From: Onthophagus taurus
Taxonomy: Eukaryota > Arthropoda > Insecta > Coleoptera > Scarabaeidae
Assembly (NCBI RefSeq): GCF_036711975.1
Contig: NC_091967.1
Location: 6,572,001-6,636,000 of the forward strand
Reading direction: 5' to 3'
DNA length: 64,000 nt
The notes beneath the pieces are model-generated. The model saw only the letters and a list, made by a program, of their open reading frames with translations. It was not told the origin of the DNA and ran no database searches. The position numbers were made by a program, and so were the translations under genes. Below, piece after piece: positions 31,401 through 45,136 of this stretch (the stretch's first letter is position 1; each line of letters opens with the position of its first letter).

Positions 31401-34400
31401 GTCGGTTTCTTAACGTATACAAGTTCATTTTCATACGATTACTAACGCACCACGTGTCGAAAGTATACAAGCAACGCGGCCACCTTATTATTTATGCAAC
31501 GGGAATTCGGCGATTTTCAAGGATAACAATCTATCACCTGATGCCTTGCGACATTTTTTTTCCTTTTTTACAATCTCCCATATAGCGAAGGTTGTTGTTA
31601 CTTTTACTATTAACATTGTTACATATTATTTAAAAATTTCTTTTTTGACGTTTTAATATAAATTAATAGTGATAAAAATGCATTGATTATAGTTTTGTTT
31701 TATTGATGATTCTTTTCAGGTTGGAGCTTATTGTTATGCAGAATTAGGAACGATGATAAGAAAAAGTGGCGCCGATTACGCTTACATAATGGTAACATTT
31801 GGACCATTTTTAGCATTTATAAGATTATGGATTGAGTGTATGATAGTTCGACCATGTTCCCAAGCAATTGTCGCTTTAACGTTTAGCGTTTACGTTATGA
31901 AACCGTTCTTTCCCGATTGTCAACCACCAGAAGATGCAGCAAGAATGTTAGCAGTCTGTTGTATATGTAAGAAAAAGAAAATCTTTTTATTTAAATTTAT
32001 TCGACAAGTATTTGATTCGATACGCGAAGTAGTATTATTTGTTCTTGTTACTGTAACTCGGTTGGTTTATTTTATCTCGTTCGCTGCAACGAGGGTAAAG
32101 AATATAAAGATTCTATTGTATTCTAGTAGTATATTGTCTAATCGTTACCAATAAAATGTGGAACGGGCCAATTACTTAACGATTTCCGTTATCTCAGACC
32201 AGCATTCTTTTCGAAATGTTGTGTTTATTCTGTTGTTGTAGCGTATCGTTTAGATTCCACACTATTTTACGACGAACACAATTTCAATGCTTAAATTCTA
32301 AACCTATTAAAACAAATAAACTCAATAATTTAATGTAATAAAATAAAAATTATCTTTTTAATAAAAGCAAAATGAACAAAGACATTTTATGATATGAGAA
32401 TGATAAAAACCACAAAAACTTTGCGGTTAAAAAATTCTTTGTTTCCAAATTATTTCCATAAATAAACAAGCTATTAATATGCAAAATGTAAATATAGATA
32501 TTTAATAACAAAAACAATTTGATTAACAAGATTAAAAAGATTATCGTAAATACTAATCACATCAAAATAAGTCGAGAGTCAAAACAAACATAAAAATTTA
32601 TTAATTCACTTTTTAAATCTACTTATTCATTTATAAGTTCATATTATACAATCTGAATTTCCCACAAACGTAAAAATGGATCATAGGAATAAATTTGAAT
32701 TGTTTTCGAATTATTGCTTCGTTTTATTGAAAAATTATTTTCATAAATTGTTTTTCCTTTTAGAAAAACTCACGTGTTGCTGTCGTAGAAAATAAGTTAT
32801 TTGTTGCTCTTTGCTTACGTTAAACCGGCTCGTTTGCACGTATGATAACCACGACCCAAGCACATTTATAATCCACACGCGCCGATTAACTACGTTTCTT
32901 TTCTTTTCTTCGATGTCAAGATCATACGTTTTAATGATTATGCATGAATTCATTCATTCACTCATAATAGATTCTGAAAAGAAATTGGTTTTGTTTATAT
33001 TTTATCTTTAATTATTGTCATTTTGTTTTAGGTGTTTTAACTTTTGTAAATTGTTATGATGTTAAATGGGCAACACGAGTACAAGATGTTTTTACTTATG
33101 CAAAATTAGCAGCGTTATTTGTAATTATTGCAGCTGGATTTTATCAATTAGCCTTAGGTATGTATAAAGGATGTAAGAGGTTTAGTTCTAAATCGTATTT
33201 TTTTATTAAAAATATTAGAACGTAAACGTAATGTAGAACGTAATGTCTCAATAACGAAAAGATACTTTTATTAAAAATTAATTAGGCACTCATTTAATAG
33301 AAGAGTGGAAGATATTAAAATCATTAAAATTTGTCCATGAATAATGTTACGTTTGTATTTCCACTTTGGCCGAAAAATTATATTAAGTTGATGTTAAGCG
33401 AAAACGTCATATTTCGCGATATCTTGTTTTAGTTAAATCTGAAAGTGCTTTGTCCTTTTTAGTGACTGAAATGTAGAAATCAATATGCCGTTATTTTGGT
33501 TATGGTATGCATAGAATCCCCAAAACTTTTTAATCTAGATGAAGAAGTAAAGAAAAGCATACGTAAGCGATCATACACTAAGATAAAATTTGTTGCCGAC
33601 TTGACAATCGCTGACTTCATATCCAGATTATAAAAAGTTACGTATACAAACTGAAAAACCTGTTGTAAATTACACAACATATTATGTAATATTTATCGAA
33701 GAATATAAAATCTCTTTCTTGAATAGAATTACTAACCATAAAGAAAAACCAAATGAGAAAAATTCAATGCAACAAAAAAAATTGCGAGGTGGGTATTAAA
33801 GTTGAAACTATTCAAACAGAACAAAGCATTAAGAAGTTAAGCGTCGTGTTGGAGACGAGAAGAAACAACAAAAAGAGGAGAAAACTTTAGTGAAGCTATT
33901 AAATCGTAATTTAAAGGAATTAGTAAAGATCTCGAAGGATTAAAGGAGCAACAGACAAATCAAGAACAAACAAATGTATTCGCTTATAATAATAATAATA
34001 ATTTACGCTGGAAGATTGAACCAACTTCAGGGGCATCCGAAACGACGCTTTAATTTTTAAAAAATGTCTGAATATGTAGAGGAATTCCCATAACAAGAAA
34101 TTAGGCTTTAATATTTCATGGTGACAATGCCAAGCCCAGTGTAGATCTAACTAGGTCTGGATGTGTCTGATTTCTATACAATTACCAAAATATTTATTTT
34201 GCCACGATACATCTAAGGATTGCAGTGAGACAAAATTGAGTGAGAGCAAAACAACACCTAAAATGGCATAAATGGTGGAGCGTGATTCTGCAGCGATAAA
34301 AATTTCGGTGATTGCTTCGAGGCTTTAATTTTTTCGACGATCAACTCCATGCATTTAGCAAATTCTGCGAAATGTATCTATTTGCGAAGTCAATCAACTC

Positions 34401-37400
34401 GGGAAATGTAACGAAGATTACTTGTTTTTGCAATAGAGCCGCAAAAACGGTAAAATATCCCCTCGGAATTGAAATTGAAACATTTTATCCCACTTTAATA
34501 TAATCACATAGGATAAAACCAAATTAATATTCTTAGTCTATGATTCATAGGTTATGTGGTTACCATTGTGTTGTCACTTATTACACTTTCAGTGACAAAA
34601 CCATAAACAATTCAATTCACTTACAAGTTCAACATACTATCTACCAATCTTACTGTCTGAACTCCAGATCTTTTCTTCTTGTTTAGACTTTGGTAACCGT
34701 GGTTCCTGACTTTCTTAAAGATTGAAGTCCTGTCAATGTAATTACAGACTTCATCTTGCAGCCTAGAATTTTGGCAGAGTAGTTTTAACCAATTTCTTGC
34801 AGTTTCGAACTCGGCTAGGGTTATTGCTGAAATTTTTCTTGAAAATTCGAACCTGATCAGATTAATTCCAAACTCTCTTTCACACCATGCTAACTGGTCA
34901 TTGCAATTCAAAGTTGTTTTTAACAACTGGAGACCGATTAGGATCATCTCACATACTCAAGTTAACTCCTTATGTCACTGTTTCACCTAGTTCCTATTTT
35001 ATGCATATCAGTTTCCTGCCTATAAGCTCTCTTCCAAAAAATTACAAAACCTCTCCTAATCTACATTTTAAAAACAATATCTTTGTATCAAGTTCTTATA
35101 TGATGGTGGTCACTCAGCTATTTCCAGTCGATTAAGCCAGGCACTACAGCAATGATTGGAGCAGTGCTGTAGGGTCTCTTTTACTGCTCCCATTTCTGGA
35201 ACGTCGAGAAGTTGTCATCTGTATAAAGTATCTAAAAACTACTCAATAAAAACGATTCACTTATAGCCACCTCTCTCATCTAACATTGTATTACTCCACA
35301 ACATCAAATTTTGGAATGTTGACCCCACTCGAATTCGTGCTGCAATTTGAATCTAAATACAAAATTGAAAAAGAAACTAACCTTAATGATATGTTTTTTA
35401 TGATATTTTTGAGAATCAACACAAACAAAACGTTTTAATTAATTAACAAACGTTTCGTTACGATCCTATAAAAGCTTAATTTATTTATAAATACACTTAA
35501 AAAAATCTTAAAACGATTTTTTAACGAATAAAGTTTTTTTTTACTGCTATTGAGACATTGTTTTCTAAATGAATTATTAAGTATTCTCTTTTATTGATTT
35601 CTTTCTTTCTTAGGTAAAACGGAGCATTTTACTTTTACGAATACAAAAACCGAAATCACGTCGATAGCATTGTCCTTCTACTCTGGTCTGTTCGCTTACA
35701 ATGGCTGGTAAGTTCTGAATCCCTTCACCACTACCCTCCTTCCATCACAATTGAACCAGTCCGTAAAAAAACGATAAAGAAAGGAACACTCGGTGTTAGC
35801 TAAAAAAAAAAAAGGAAAAAAGGGGGAAAGAAATCTTTGACCTTGATAGCGGTTGGTTCGAAATTGTACCAGCCATGGAGTTCCTGGTATTTTATAAGGA
35901 ATTTTATAGTTGGATAATAAGGTAGACGGACGTAAAATTATTTTCTATTGAACCGCAAACCGCAATTATTAAAGAAAAAAAACTTTTTTTTCAAACGCTT
36001 TGGTGATGAGCGTTTGATGGATATTGCATCAGCTTTTAAAGCACGATGAGTTTTGACATTTTGAGGAATAAGGCGAGATTACGCGCGGGGTTATTTACTT
36101 CCACGTGACGGAATTTATCCTCTCTTTACTTCATACAATGGGTTTCAGTGTGAGTCATCGAGGATACGGCACAGGGTCTTCTGAAGTTGATTCATTAATT
36201 AAACAAAATTACCATTTTTAGTGTTATACTTGACATTATGATCTAAATAATTCATTTTTTTTTTGTTTAATTGGGTCTTATATAGAATAATAAAAAAATG
36301 ATGATGTTGAAAAATTTAGTACGGTTAGAAGGAACCAAGAAAGATTACCGTATTTTCTCGAATCTTATCCGCACTCGAATCTAATCCGCACCTCGATTTT
36401 AAAAATGCAATGATGGTAAAAAAAGTTGGTTTTCCAATGTAATCCACATCCGATTGTAATCCGCATTTGATTTTAGAGTATACAAAATTTGTAAAAAGGG
36501 TGCGGATTAGATTCGAGAAAATACGGTAGTTCACCTGGATAAATATTTGTGGTGCTATAACAGTTGTACTAAAAATATCTTCGGTTAGAATTTCAAATTT
36601 AGAAAAAAAAGATCTTTTAATTTAATTCTCAATTTATTAATTATTATTTTTTTTATACAATTTACTACTGGATATGGCTTGGAACAAAACGCCAATTAAC
36701 TTTTTTTATTACGTTAATAAACTTTTAATTTTTTTTTTTGATCGTACTTGGTTCTTTTGATATCATTTTTATTAACTATAACAAATTTGTCTAATTCATA
36801 TCTACACTGTTTTGAATATGAGAAGGATAAAATGGGCAACTAATATACGTTTTTTTCGTGTCCTTATTTATTTTAATTTTAATTATTCTTAATTTTTTTC
36901 TTTTAACACAAATCAGTAAGTAATGCCTTCTCTTTTGCAGGAATTACCTCAATTTCATCATAGAAGAATTGAAAGACCCAGTTAGGTATAGATTAATCAA
37001 AGCAATAAAAATAAATAAATTTTTTTATTAAAATAAAAAGAAACAGAAACCAAATTACTGCAAATACAATCGTTTCTTTTTTTTTGTAATAATTGCACTT
37101 TATTTTTTTTATTCTTTTCAGAAATCTTCCGAGAGCTATCGCAATTTCTTGCACGTTAGTAACTGTCGTGTACGTCTTCACCAACGTGGCGTTTTACACA
37201 ACTTTATCGCCTGCTGAAGTGATCGGTTCAGAAGCTGTGGCGGTTAGTTTTGCCAACATTCTATTCGGACCGATGGCATGGACTATTCCAGTTTTTGTGG
37301 CCTTGTCCACATTCGGAGCTGTTAATGGAATCCTTTTAACATCGTCCAGACTCTTTTATTCAGGCGCTTGTGAAGGACAAATGCCCGAATTATTAACGAT

Positions 37401-37957
37401 GATCCAACAGAAGAGAATGACACCAGCACCAGCTGTTTTAGTCATGGTAAAATTGAATTAAAATTTGCGTAATGAAAATATTTACTAATAACGAAATATT
37501 TTTAGGCTGTTTTATCGATGTTGTATCTTACAAGTTCTGATATATTCGCATTAATTAATTATGTTGGATTTGCTACTTGGGTAAATTAATTAATTTGTAT
37601 TTTAATTAATTTAATTAAATTGTTACTTTTTTTTAGTTGAGTATAGGAGTATCAGTTCTTTGTTTACCATGGTTAAGATGGAAACAACCTAATTTGGAAC
37701 GTCCAATTAAAGTGAATTTGATTTGGCCAATTCTTTATTTATTAGCAACGGCTTTTGTAACAGCCGTTCCTATGATTGCGAGTCCCGTCGAAACGGGTAT
37801 TGGTTTGTTAATGATTCTTTCATCCATTCCCGTTTATTTCGTGTTTATCCTCTGGAAAGATAAACCGCAATGGTTCGCTAAAGGAACTTACGGAGTTACG
37901 ATAACATTCCAACGTTTACTGATGGTCGTTGGGAAAGCAAAATCCGCCAAAGTGTAA
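28425..37957 (+). CDS. SLC7 light-chain amino-acid transporter (LAT / y+LAT type)
   Basis: Predicted exons 28425-28613, 31720-31966, 33032-33157, 35614-35707, 36941-36985, 37122-37446, 37506-37580 and 37637-37957 join in phase to 473 residues. It is the 12-helix catalytic subunit of a heteromeric amino-acid exchanger in the plasma membrane, usually linked to a 4F2hc/CD98-type heavy chain. Seen: the unwound first-helix motif [12 protein letters not shown] (about 27-38); [16 protein letters not shown]; Cys130 in the loop after helix 3, at the position that forms the disulfide to the heavy chain in LAT1; [42 protein letters not shown]; and RPIKVN. It resembles human SLC7A7/A8 and fly minidiscs/JhI-21 relatives; I do not assign one orthologue. 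Introns 1 and 3 are long and full of repeats. Confidence 0.92.
30560..31080. repeat. Degenerate short tandem repeat (TACTGGAATCATCC-like)
   Basis: Variants of TACTGGAATCATCCAC, alternating with ACTATGGATACTGG-like phrases, recur irregularly over about 500 bases of SLC7 intron 1. This is an eroded minisatellite with units of roughly 20-40 bases. Confidence 0.5.
31081..31185. repeat. Hairpin plus CATCCGAAACGT repeat end
   Basis: A perfect inverted repeat, AGAAACAAGTT / AACTTGTTTCT (7-base loop, 31080-31108), leads directly into CTGAAGA, a spacer and CATCCGAAACGTTAAAC. The second half matches the block at 21540-21640. It is probably the end of a dispersed retroelement. Confidence 0.5.
33700..35580. 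other. Large SLC7 intron 3 segment with anonymous element-like sequence
   Basis: The interval contains Lys/Gln-rich interrupted frames (33780-34000), the CATCCGAAACG core at 34027, and a 108-codon minus-strand frame (34621-34947) of mixed composition. None has a motif I recognise. The composition suggests old retroelement debris and not a nested host gene. Confidence 0.35.
36348..36526. mobile_element. 179-bp MITE with 28-bp terminal inverted repeats and TA target sites
   Basis: The ends CCGTATTTTCTCGAATCT...ATCCGCAC are inverted at both termini with about one mismatch, and the element is flanked by TA on each side. It has no coding capacity. The TA flanks suggest a Tc1/mariner-type mobiliser. 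It sits in SLC7 intron 4. Confidence 0.8.
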
Positions 37958-38190
37958 ATGACCACATATCCGATTAATTTTTTGTTTCATTTCGTATTTG
38001 GCTTCCCCACAACTGATAAAGACACAAAACGAACCAATCCCAACTCAGTATATGCCAAAGATTGATAATTAAGTTTTAATAGTAAAATATTTTTTTGTTT
38101 TATAACGTTTTTTCGTCAATATAGCAGAACATATTTATGTAGCCCTTCCACTTTTGTACTTGTAACGTATTTTTAGATATAAATAACAAT

Positions 38191-38196
38191 AATAAA
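38191..38196 (+). terminator. Poly(A) signal of the SLC7 gene
   Basis: AATAAA about 235 bases past the stop codon is the most likely cleavage signal. Confidence 0.4.
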
Positions 38197-38199
38197 ATT

Positions 38200-41140
38200 T
38201 TATATTGGTATCTATTTTATAAGTTTAGTGGTTAAGTTTAATACGAAAATAGATATAATAATTATTAAGACCTATTGTTTACTTGGGACTAAAATGATCT
38301 TAAGATTTTTATTCATTTAATAATCTTATTGTGAGTATGTGTAGAAATATTGTTTTAATTTTGCAATATTTGAATTTGGCTCATATTGCAATCTATAATT
38401 AGGGAAAATACGAGGTTGGTGTTAAAATCAACAAAGTGCGGAGAAATTTGTTAAAATTGAACAAATGTTTTTTTTAAGTTTTAAATTATTGAATATCTTC
38501 CTCTACTTCTATTCGTTTAGGAGTTATTTGTGTTAGAGATATTTTAGGTATTTTCGTATCTGTGCAGATTTGGTCAGATCAAAGTAAGAAAATGACTAAA
38601 AAGGTAATGGAAGAAACGGTAAACACATAAATAAACAGTTTAGGATTTTAAATATTCAACAAGACCGAGTCGCTGATTATATCAAAATCGTTTAAGAGTC
38701 GAATAGAACTCTTTGTAATAAATACACCTCATAAAGTAACAAACAAATCTTTTTCTTATGTATCTATCTAAATTTAATCATATTTTATTGTAAATACTTA
38801 GAAATTTGTTCTAATATGTCTCATTTCTACAATTTCAATTCCTTTTCCACGTTTTCCTTTCGAGAGATCCTACACAATCAAAATGAACTCTGGGCCAGAA
38901 TTTTTGTAACATATTCCAGGCGTAGTTCCTTGGTTCATACCATGTTGTACCAACATACTTATTAACGCACCTTGCGGTGCATTACTATATTTACTACCCA
39001 TTTTTGCTATAAGTAAACCAATCTGTTACTCTTTTCCAATTCTTGCAAGTGTTTCTGATTTGATGTGAGTGTTTGATTCTTGAATCCAATTGTTTATTAC
39101 TTCTTCATCTTGTTCTTTGCTCATTCCCACTTTATGTGGGTTTGGATCTCAAAATATTTCTGCACTACGGCATTCTGTCTTGGGTTTGGAGTTCAGATAA
39201 GTTATTTAGATAGAGCGCTTTGCTACAACATCTGTTTGTGTCTGCGCAGCATTCTGCCCCATACAGCATAGCCGGTCTTACCGCCAACAATCTGGTATAA
39301 CAATCTGACAAGCTGGTGACCATTATTCGTTTTCTTATTATCGTACCCCTCTTTGGCATTGCCCTCATGAGAACGTTAGAACCTCAATATGCTTTATCCT
39401 TATTTAGGTACTTAATTTTATGTACACTATAGATTTTCAGTCATTTAATACTTTAGCCCCATTTTTGAATTGGGTTTCTCCACGAAGTAGATCCATCTCT
39501 GTTGTATAGAGTACCACACTTATTTAAATTTCCTCTGATTTAGCCGTTATCGGCCAACATACGCCGTTTTCTCTAATTTCCAAGGATTTCTGCTTTACCA
39601 CTAAAGCTATGAAGTTTACTTAACTCTGTATGTCTACTCTAAAATCTTGTCATAGTACATTCCATAATGGTGATTCTAACAATGAAGCTTGATGATCTTC
39701 ATCTGCAACTTTATGCATTTTTCAGTTTAAAATGATTACGCTTCTCTCATTTTCAAAGTCAGACCAGACTTCCTGTTATTACTTATTCCTTTTTGTACTC
39801 TATACTACCTTTTAAAGTCTTTTCCTAAAAAAGTTTTCAAACAACTTTCTTTGCCCTTTCTATACATACCGTGTTTCAAATCTATCTGCATAACATACTC
39901 CTTCGTTCATTTCCACATCTCAATCTCTATTACCTACATCTATAACATCTTTGCTTTTGACGAAGTTTGAAAAACAGGATCGGGTTGAGGTTCGCTCGAA
40001 GCAATGTAAGTTATGATTCTATCATCTCTTCAATAATGCAATCTCATATTAGCCCACGAATAAGCTACTGAAGCAGAATCGCTCATTTGTGAATACATTT
40101 AACAACTGATCTAAAACCGCACAGGGTAGAGGTCCGGGAATCCAACCCAAGCTGAAGATGGAACTTTATATATCAATGTTTACCAACATATATTTTTCAA
40201 ATTTGTCTCAATTTGATTAATGTAAAATCTACTAATTATATAAATTTCAATAAAAATTTGCCCCAACAAATAAACTTCAACAAACAAAAAATAAGCTAAA
40301 TTCAAATATTTAATAACATCCAGTTCTTATCTTAATCTTATATTTTATACTAACATTATCTGAATAATATTGATCAAGTTTCAATATTGATCTTGACTCA
40401 TAACCCAACAAGATACTGCCCATTTCCGCAAAGAATTTAGTTTCAAGTAACCACTAGTTTTAAACTTTTAAGACAAACATTTTATATTTCCCTTTAAAAA
40501 TACGTGAAATATTTCTGTATCATATTACGTAACTTTGTTTTATTTGTCAGTTCCTCTGTACTTATAGTACAAAATATAAAAACGAAAATCGTATTGTTTT
40601 ATTTTGAATCAATTCTTCGTATTGTTAATGTGTAAAAGAAATTGTAAAACGAAGCGTTGTGCTAAAAAAGGATTTGTGAATCTTGAAGAGTTCGAGTTTA
40701 AATCGATTGTAGATTGTGGTGTTAATTAAAGTTGCCTAAAAAACTCGACAATAAAAGTAAAATGTAAACTAATTCCTACAGGTAGTTTTGTTAGTTATTT
40801 AAATTTGATCAGAATTGAAACAAATTTATTATAAAAAATTTATTTTTGTGTTTCACATCAATGTACAAGATAATGAAAAAAAGAAAATAAATTTGAAAGC
40901 TTATAATTTGTTTTCATTTAAAATGTTTATCCATATCTTTTACATAAATAAAAACTTGTCCCAGTTTTTAAATAGAATTTCGGAACGCGTTATGAAATGA
41001 TCTTAAAAAAGTTTAAATAACGTACGTGAGGAAATTAACGAACTCCCAAACCAAAAATAAGGATCAACTCGTATCAATATGCTCGTATTCGGTTTGCATT
41101 GCGACAAAATTCTCTGTTCGCGCAATTATTAGATTATGAA
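38200..41140. other. Gene-free repeat-rich stretch between SLC7 and the lysyl oxidase
   Basis: Apart from the LINE remnant at 39000-39370, I see only broken frames. A minus-strand open stretch at 38880-39137 (VINNWIQESNTH, then SNAPQGALISMLVQHG) looks like part of the same or another dead element. Confidence 0.4.
39000..39370 (-). mobile_element. Decayed LINE reverse-transcriptase fragment
   Basis: The minus frame at 39368-39165 contains AVRPAMLYGAECC, the widespread end-of-domain signature of RTE-like non-LTR reverse transcriptases (usually VRPAMLYGAECW). The sequence around it is frameshifted and not functional. Confidence 0.7.
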
Positions 41141-41143
41141 AAT

Positions 41144-41180
41144 ATGATAAAAATGCGTAAGCGGTCGCATCGGGTCAGTC
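41144..41180 (+). promoter_or_regulatory. Possible core promoter of the lysyl oxidase gene
   Basis: A weak TATA-like GATAAAAA at 41146 precedes an initiator TCAGTC (A at 41177) by about 31 bases, leaving a 67-base leader. The TATA element is poor, so this is tentative. Confidence 0.4.
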
Positions 41181-41243
41181 TTATTTAGTATCTTATTGCT
41201 GCAGAATTACTTAAATATAGTATCTTTATTTTAATCAAACAAG

Positions 41244-43320
<2,077 letters not shown>

Positions 43321-43331
43321 TTCTTAAAAAT

Positions 43332-43337
43332 AATAAA
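43332..43337 (+). terminator. Poly(A) signal of the lysyl oxidase gene
   Basis: AATAAA 12 bases after the stop codon. A second AATAAA at 43391 would give a more usual 3' untranslated length. Confidence 0.4.
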
Positions 43338-43869
43338 TATCAAATTTAACTTAATTAATTTAGAATTAACCGCAAACTGTATTTTCGAATTTAATAAATC
43401 GCTTTTCATAAAATTACCTAAATACTAGTCGTAAATCTTATTTTGGTTTGTATACAAAGCTGCTTTAAAGCTGTAACTTAAATTCGAGTCGAGTTCGGAA
43501 CTGAATAGAACCCGCTGCTTGTTAAGTTAAGTTGTGATTGCCTCGATGGGAGTTAATTAGAAACTCGGTTTTGTTTCGGAAAAGCTTCGTATAGCCCTTT
43601 ACTAATTTGTCTAAAAGTTGTATGTTCACATTATAAAATCAACAATAACGAGGTTTATATACAGAAGGAAGTAAAACAAAAACACTTCAGCGTAGCAACA
43701 GTGTTTGTCAATAAATCGGTATTTACAAAACCAACATGAGTTTCTGTTAAAATTAATCATTGTTTAATATTTTTAGGCGATTTTGTTTTTGTTTAGGTTG
43801 GGAAATGATTACAACAAATTAAATCGTATTGTACACGTTTCGATTGAATTATTTAGTATGTCAAAAATT

Positions 43870-44200
43870 TCAAAAATCCATTACCATATCGAGTTCACTT
43901 CCAAAAGTATCTAGTCTACTGTAAACCGAGTTTAATCTTCTGCAAACAGTATTTAGTCTTCTGTCAGCAGTACCTAGTCCTTTTCAATTAGTATCTAATC
44001 CTCTATTAGCAGTAACTCTTCTTGCATTAACAGTATCTAGTCTTGTCAATAGTGTAGTTTCCTGCACGCAGTATCAAATTTCCTTTCAGCAATGCCGAGT
44101 CGTCTGGAAGGAGTAAGCAGTACTCTGCACTGGTATCTAGTCTTCTATCGGCAGTTCCTAGTTTTCTGCAAGTACTATCTAGTCTCCAGTCGATTATCTG
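43870..44200. repeat. Degenerate minisatellite, unit about 25-28 bp (AGTATCTAGTCTTCTG-like)
   Basis: At least ten variants of CAGTATCTAGTCTTCTGTCAG recur between the lysyl oxidase and phosphodiesterase genes. Copies are diverged, and the frames crossing the region are by-products. Confidence 0.7.
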
Positions 44201-45136
44201 CGTTTGATACGTAGTATACACTTAGTTTAAATCCAAAAGATGGAGAAAGCTGCTAGCAAACAGTAGCAAAAATTACTCTCCATCCAAAATGTAAAAAACT
44301 GTTAAATTTACAAATTATTTAGTAGATATGTCTAAATCCCAAAAGTCAAATTTGAACTCTATAATAAAACAGAAAGTCTCTTTATATGAGAAAATAAAAA
44401 AAATATCTAATTTTGTAATCTAATTATCAAAGTAACATGTAATATTCACAAAGTCAACAAGAATTGCGAGCACGTAAACAAAGGTAAAGGAGAGGGAAAG
44501 CAACTTGCATCGTGTAGTTTACTTTCACGCGATTGTTCCAACGTAATAAAAGCTTTTGTCAATTTAATGTCCGGATGAATGGTTCATATACACAAGCTCG
44601 TATTTACTTGACAAATATGTGTTCACAATGCATTAACGCATTTATGCAAGGGTTACATTTAATTATGAATTAGAAAATGTTTTATATGAAATTAGAATAA
44701 ATTTAGCATTTTCTAAGATTTGGTAATCAGAAATATAAATAAAGATTAAGACACATTTTGAATCACCTCACATAAACAATAAACGTGAACTTAAAAAGTG
44801 TTAATACTCTACTATGATGTCATCAATAAGTATTGCAATAGGGGAACCACACCTCCATACGTACGGTCTAATTATCATTGGTGAGTTCGAGCGTGGCATA
44901 CTAATTCGAAATTCTACCGTATGGAAAACAAGCGGCCGCAAGCGTCAGTTCTCTCGACCACCTCTATCCATAAGGAGTTATGGAGTTCGCGCGCATCCCC
45001 AATCAATAAGCCGACGCACCTCGTCCCAGGACCTCCTCAACTGTCTCCCCACATGTGCTACAGTAGTAGTGATGAACCAGTCCTGTAGTGCCCTTCGTCC
45101 TAAGCTTGCCTGGCTTCGCTGGTGACATGCGGGGAC
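44201..45136. other. Upstream region of Pde11
   Basis: AT-rich up to about 44850, then a GC-richer block (about 44880-45136) with a NotI-like GCGGCCGC at 44932. This block probably holds the promoter and leader of Pde11. No conserved upstream coding exon was recognised. Confidence 0.4.

Noticed and set aside
34621-34947. 108-codon minus-strand ORF as a nested gene
   Set aside because: No recognisable motif, no splice or promoter context, and it lies amid element debris in a large intron.
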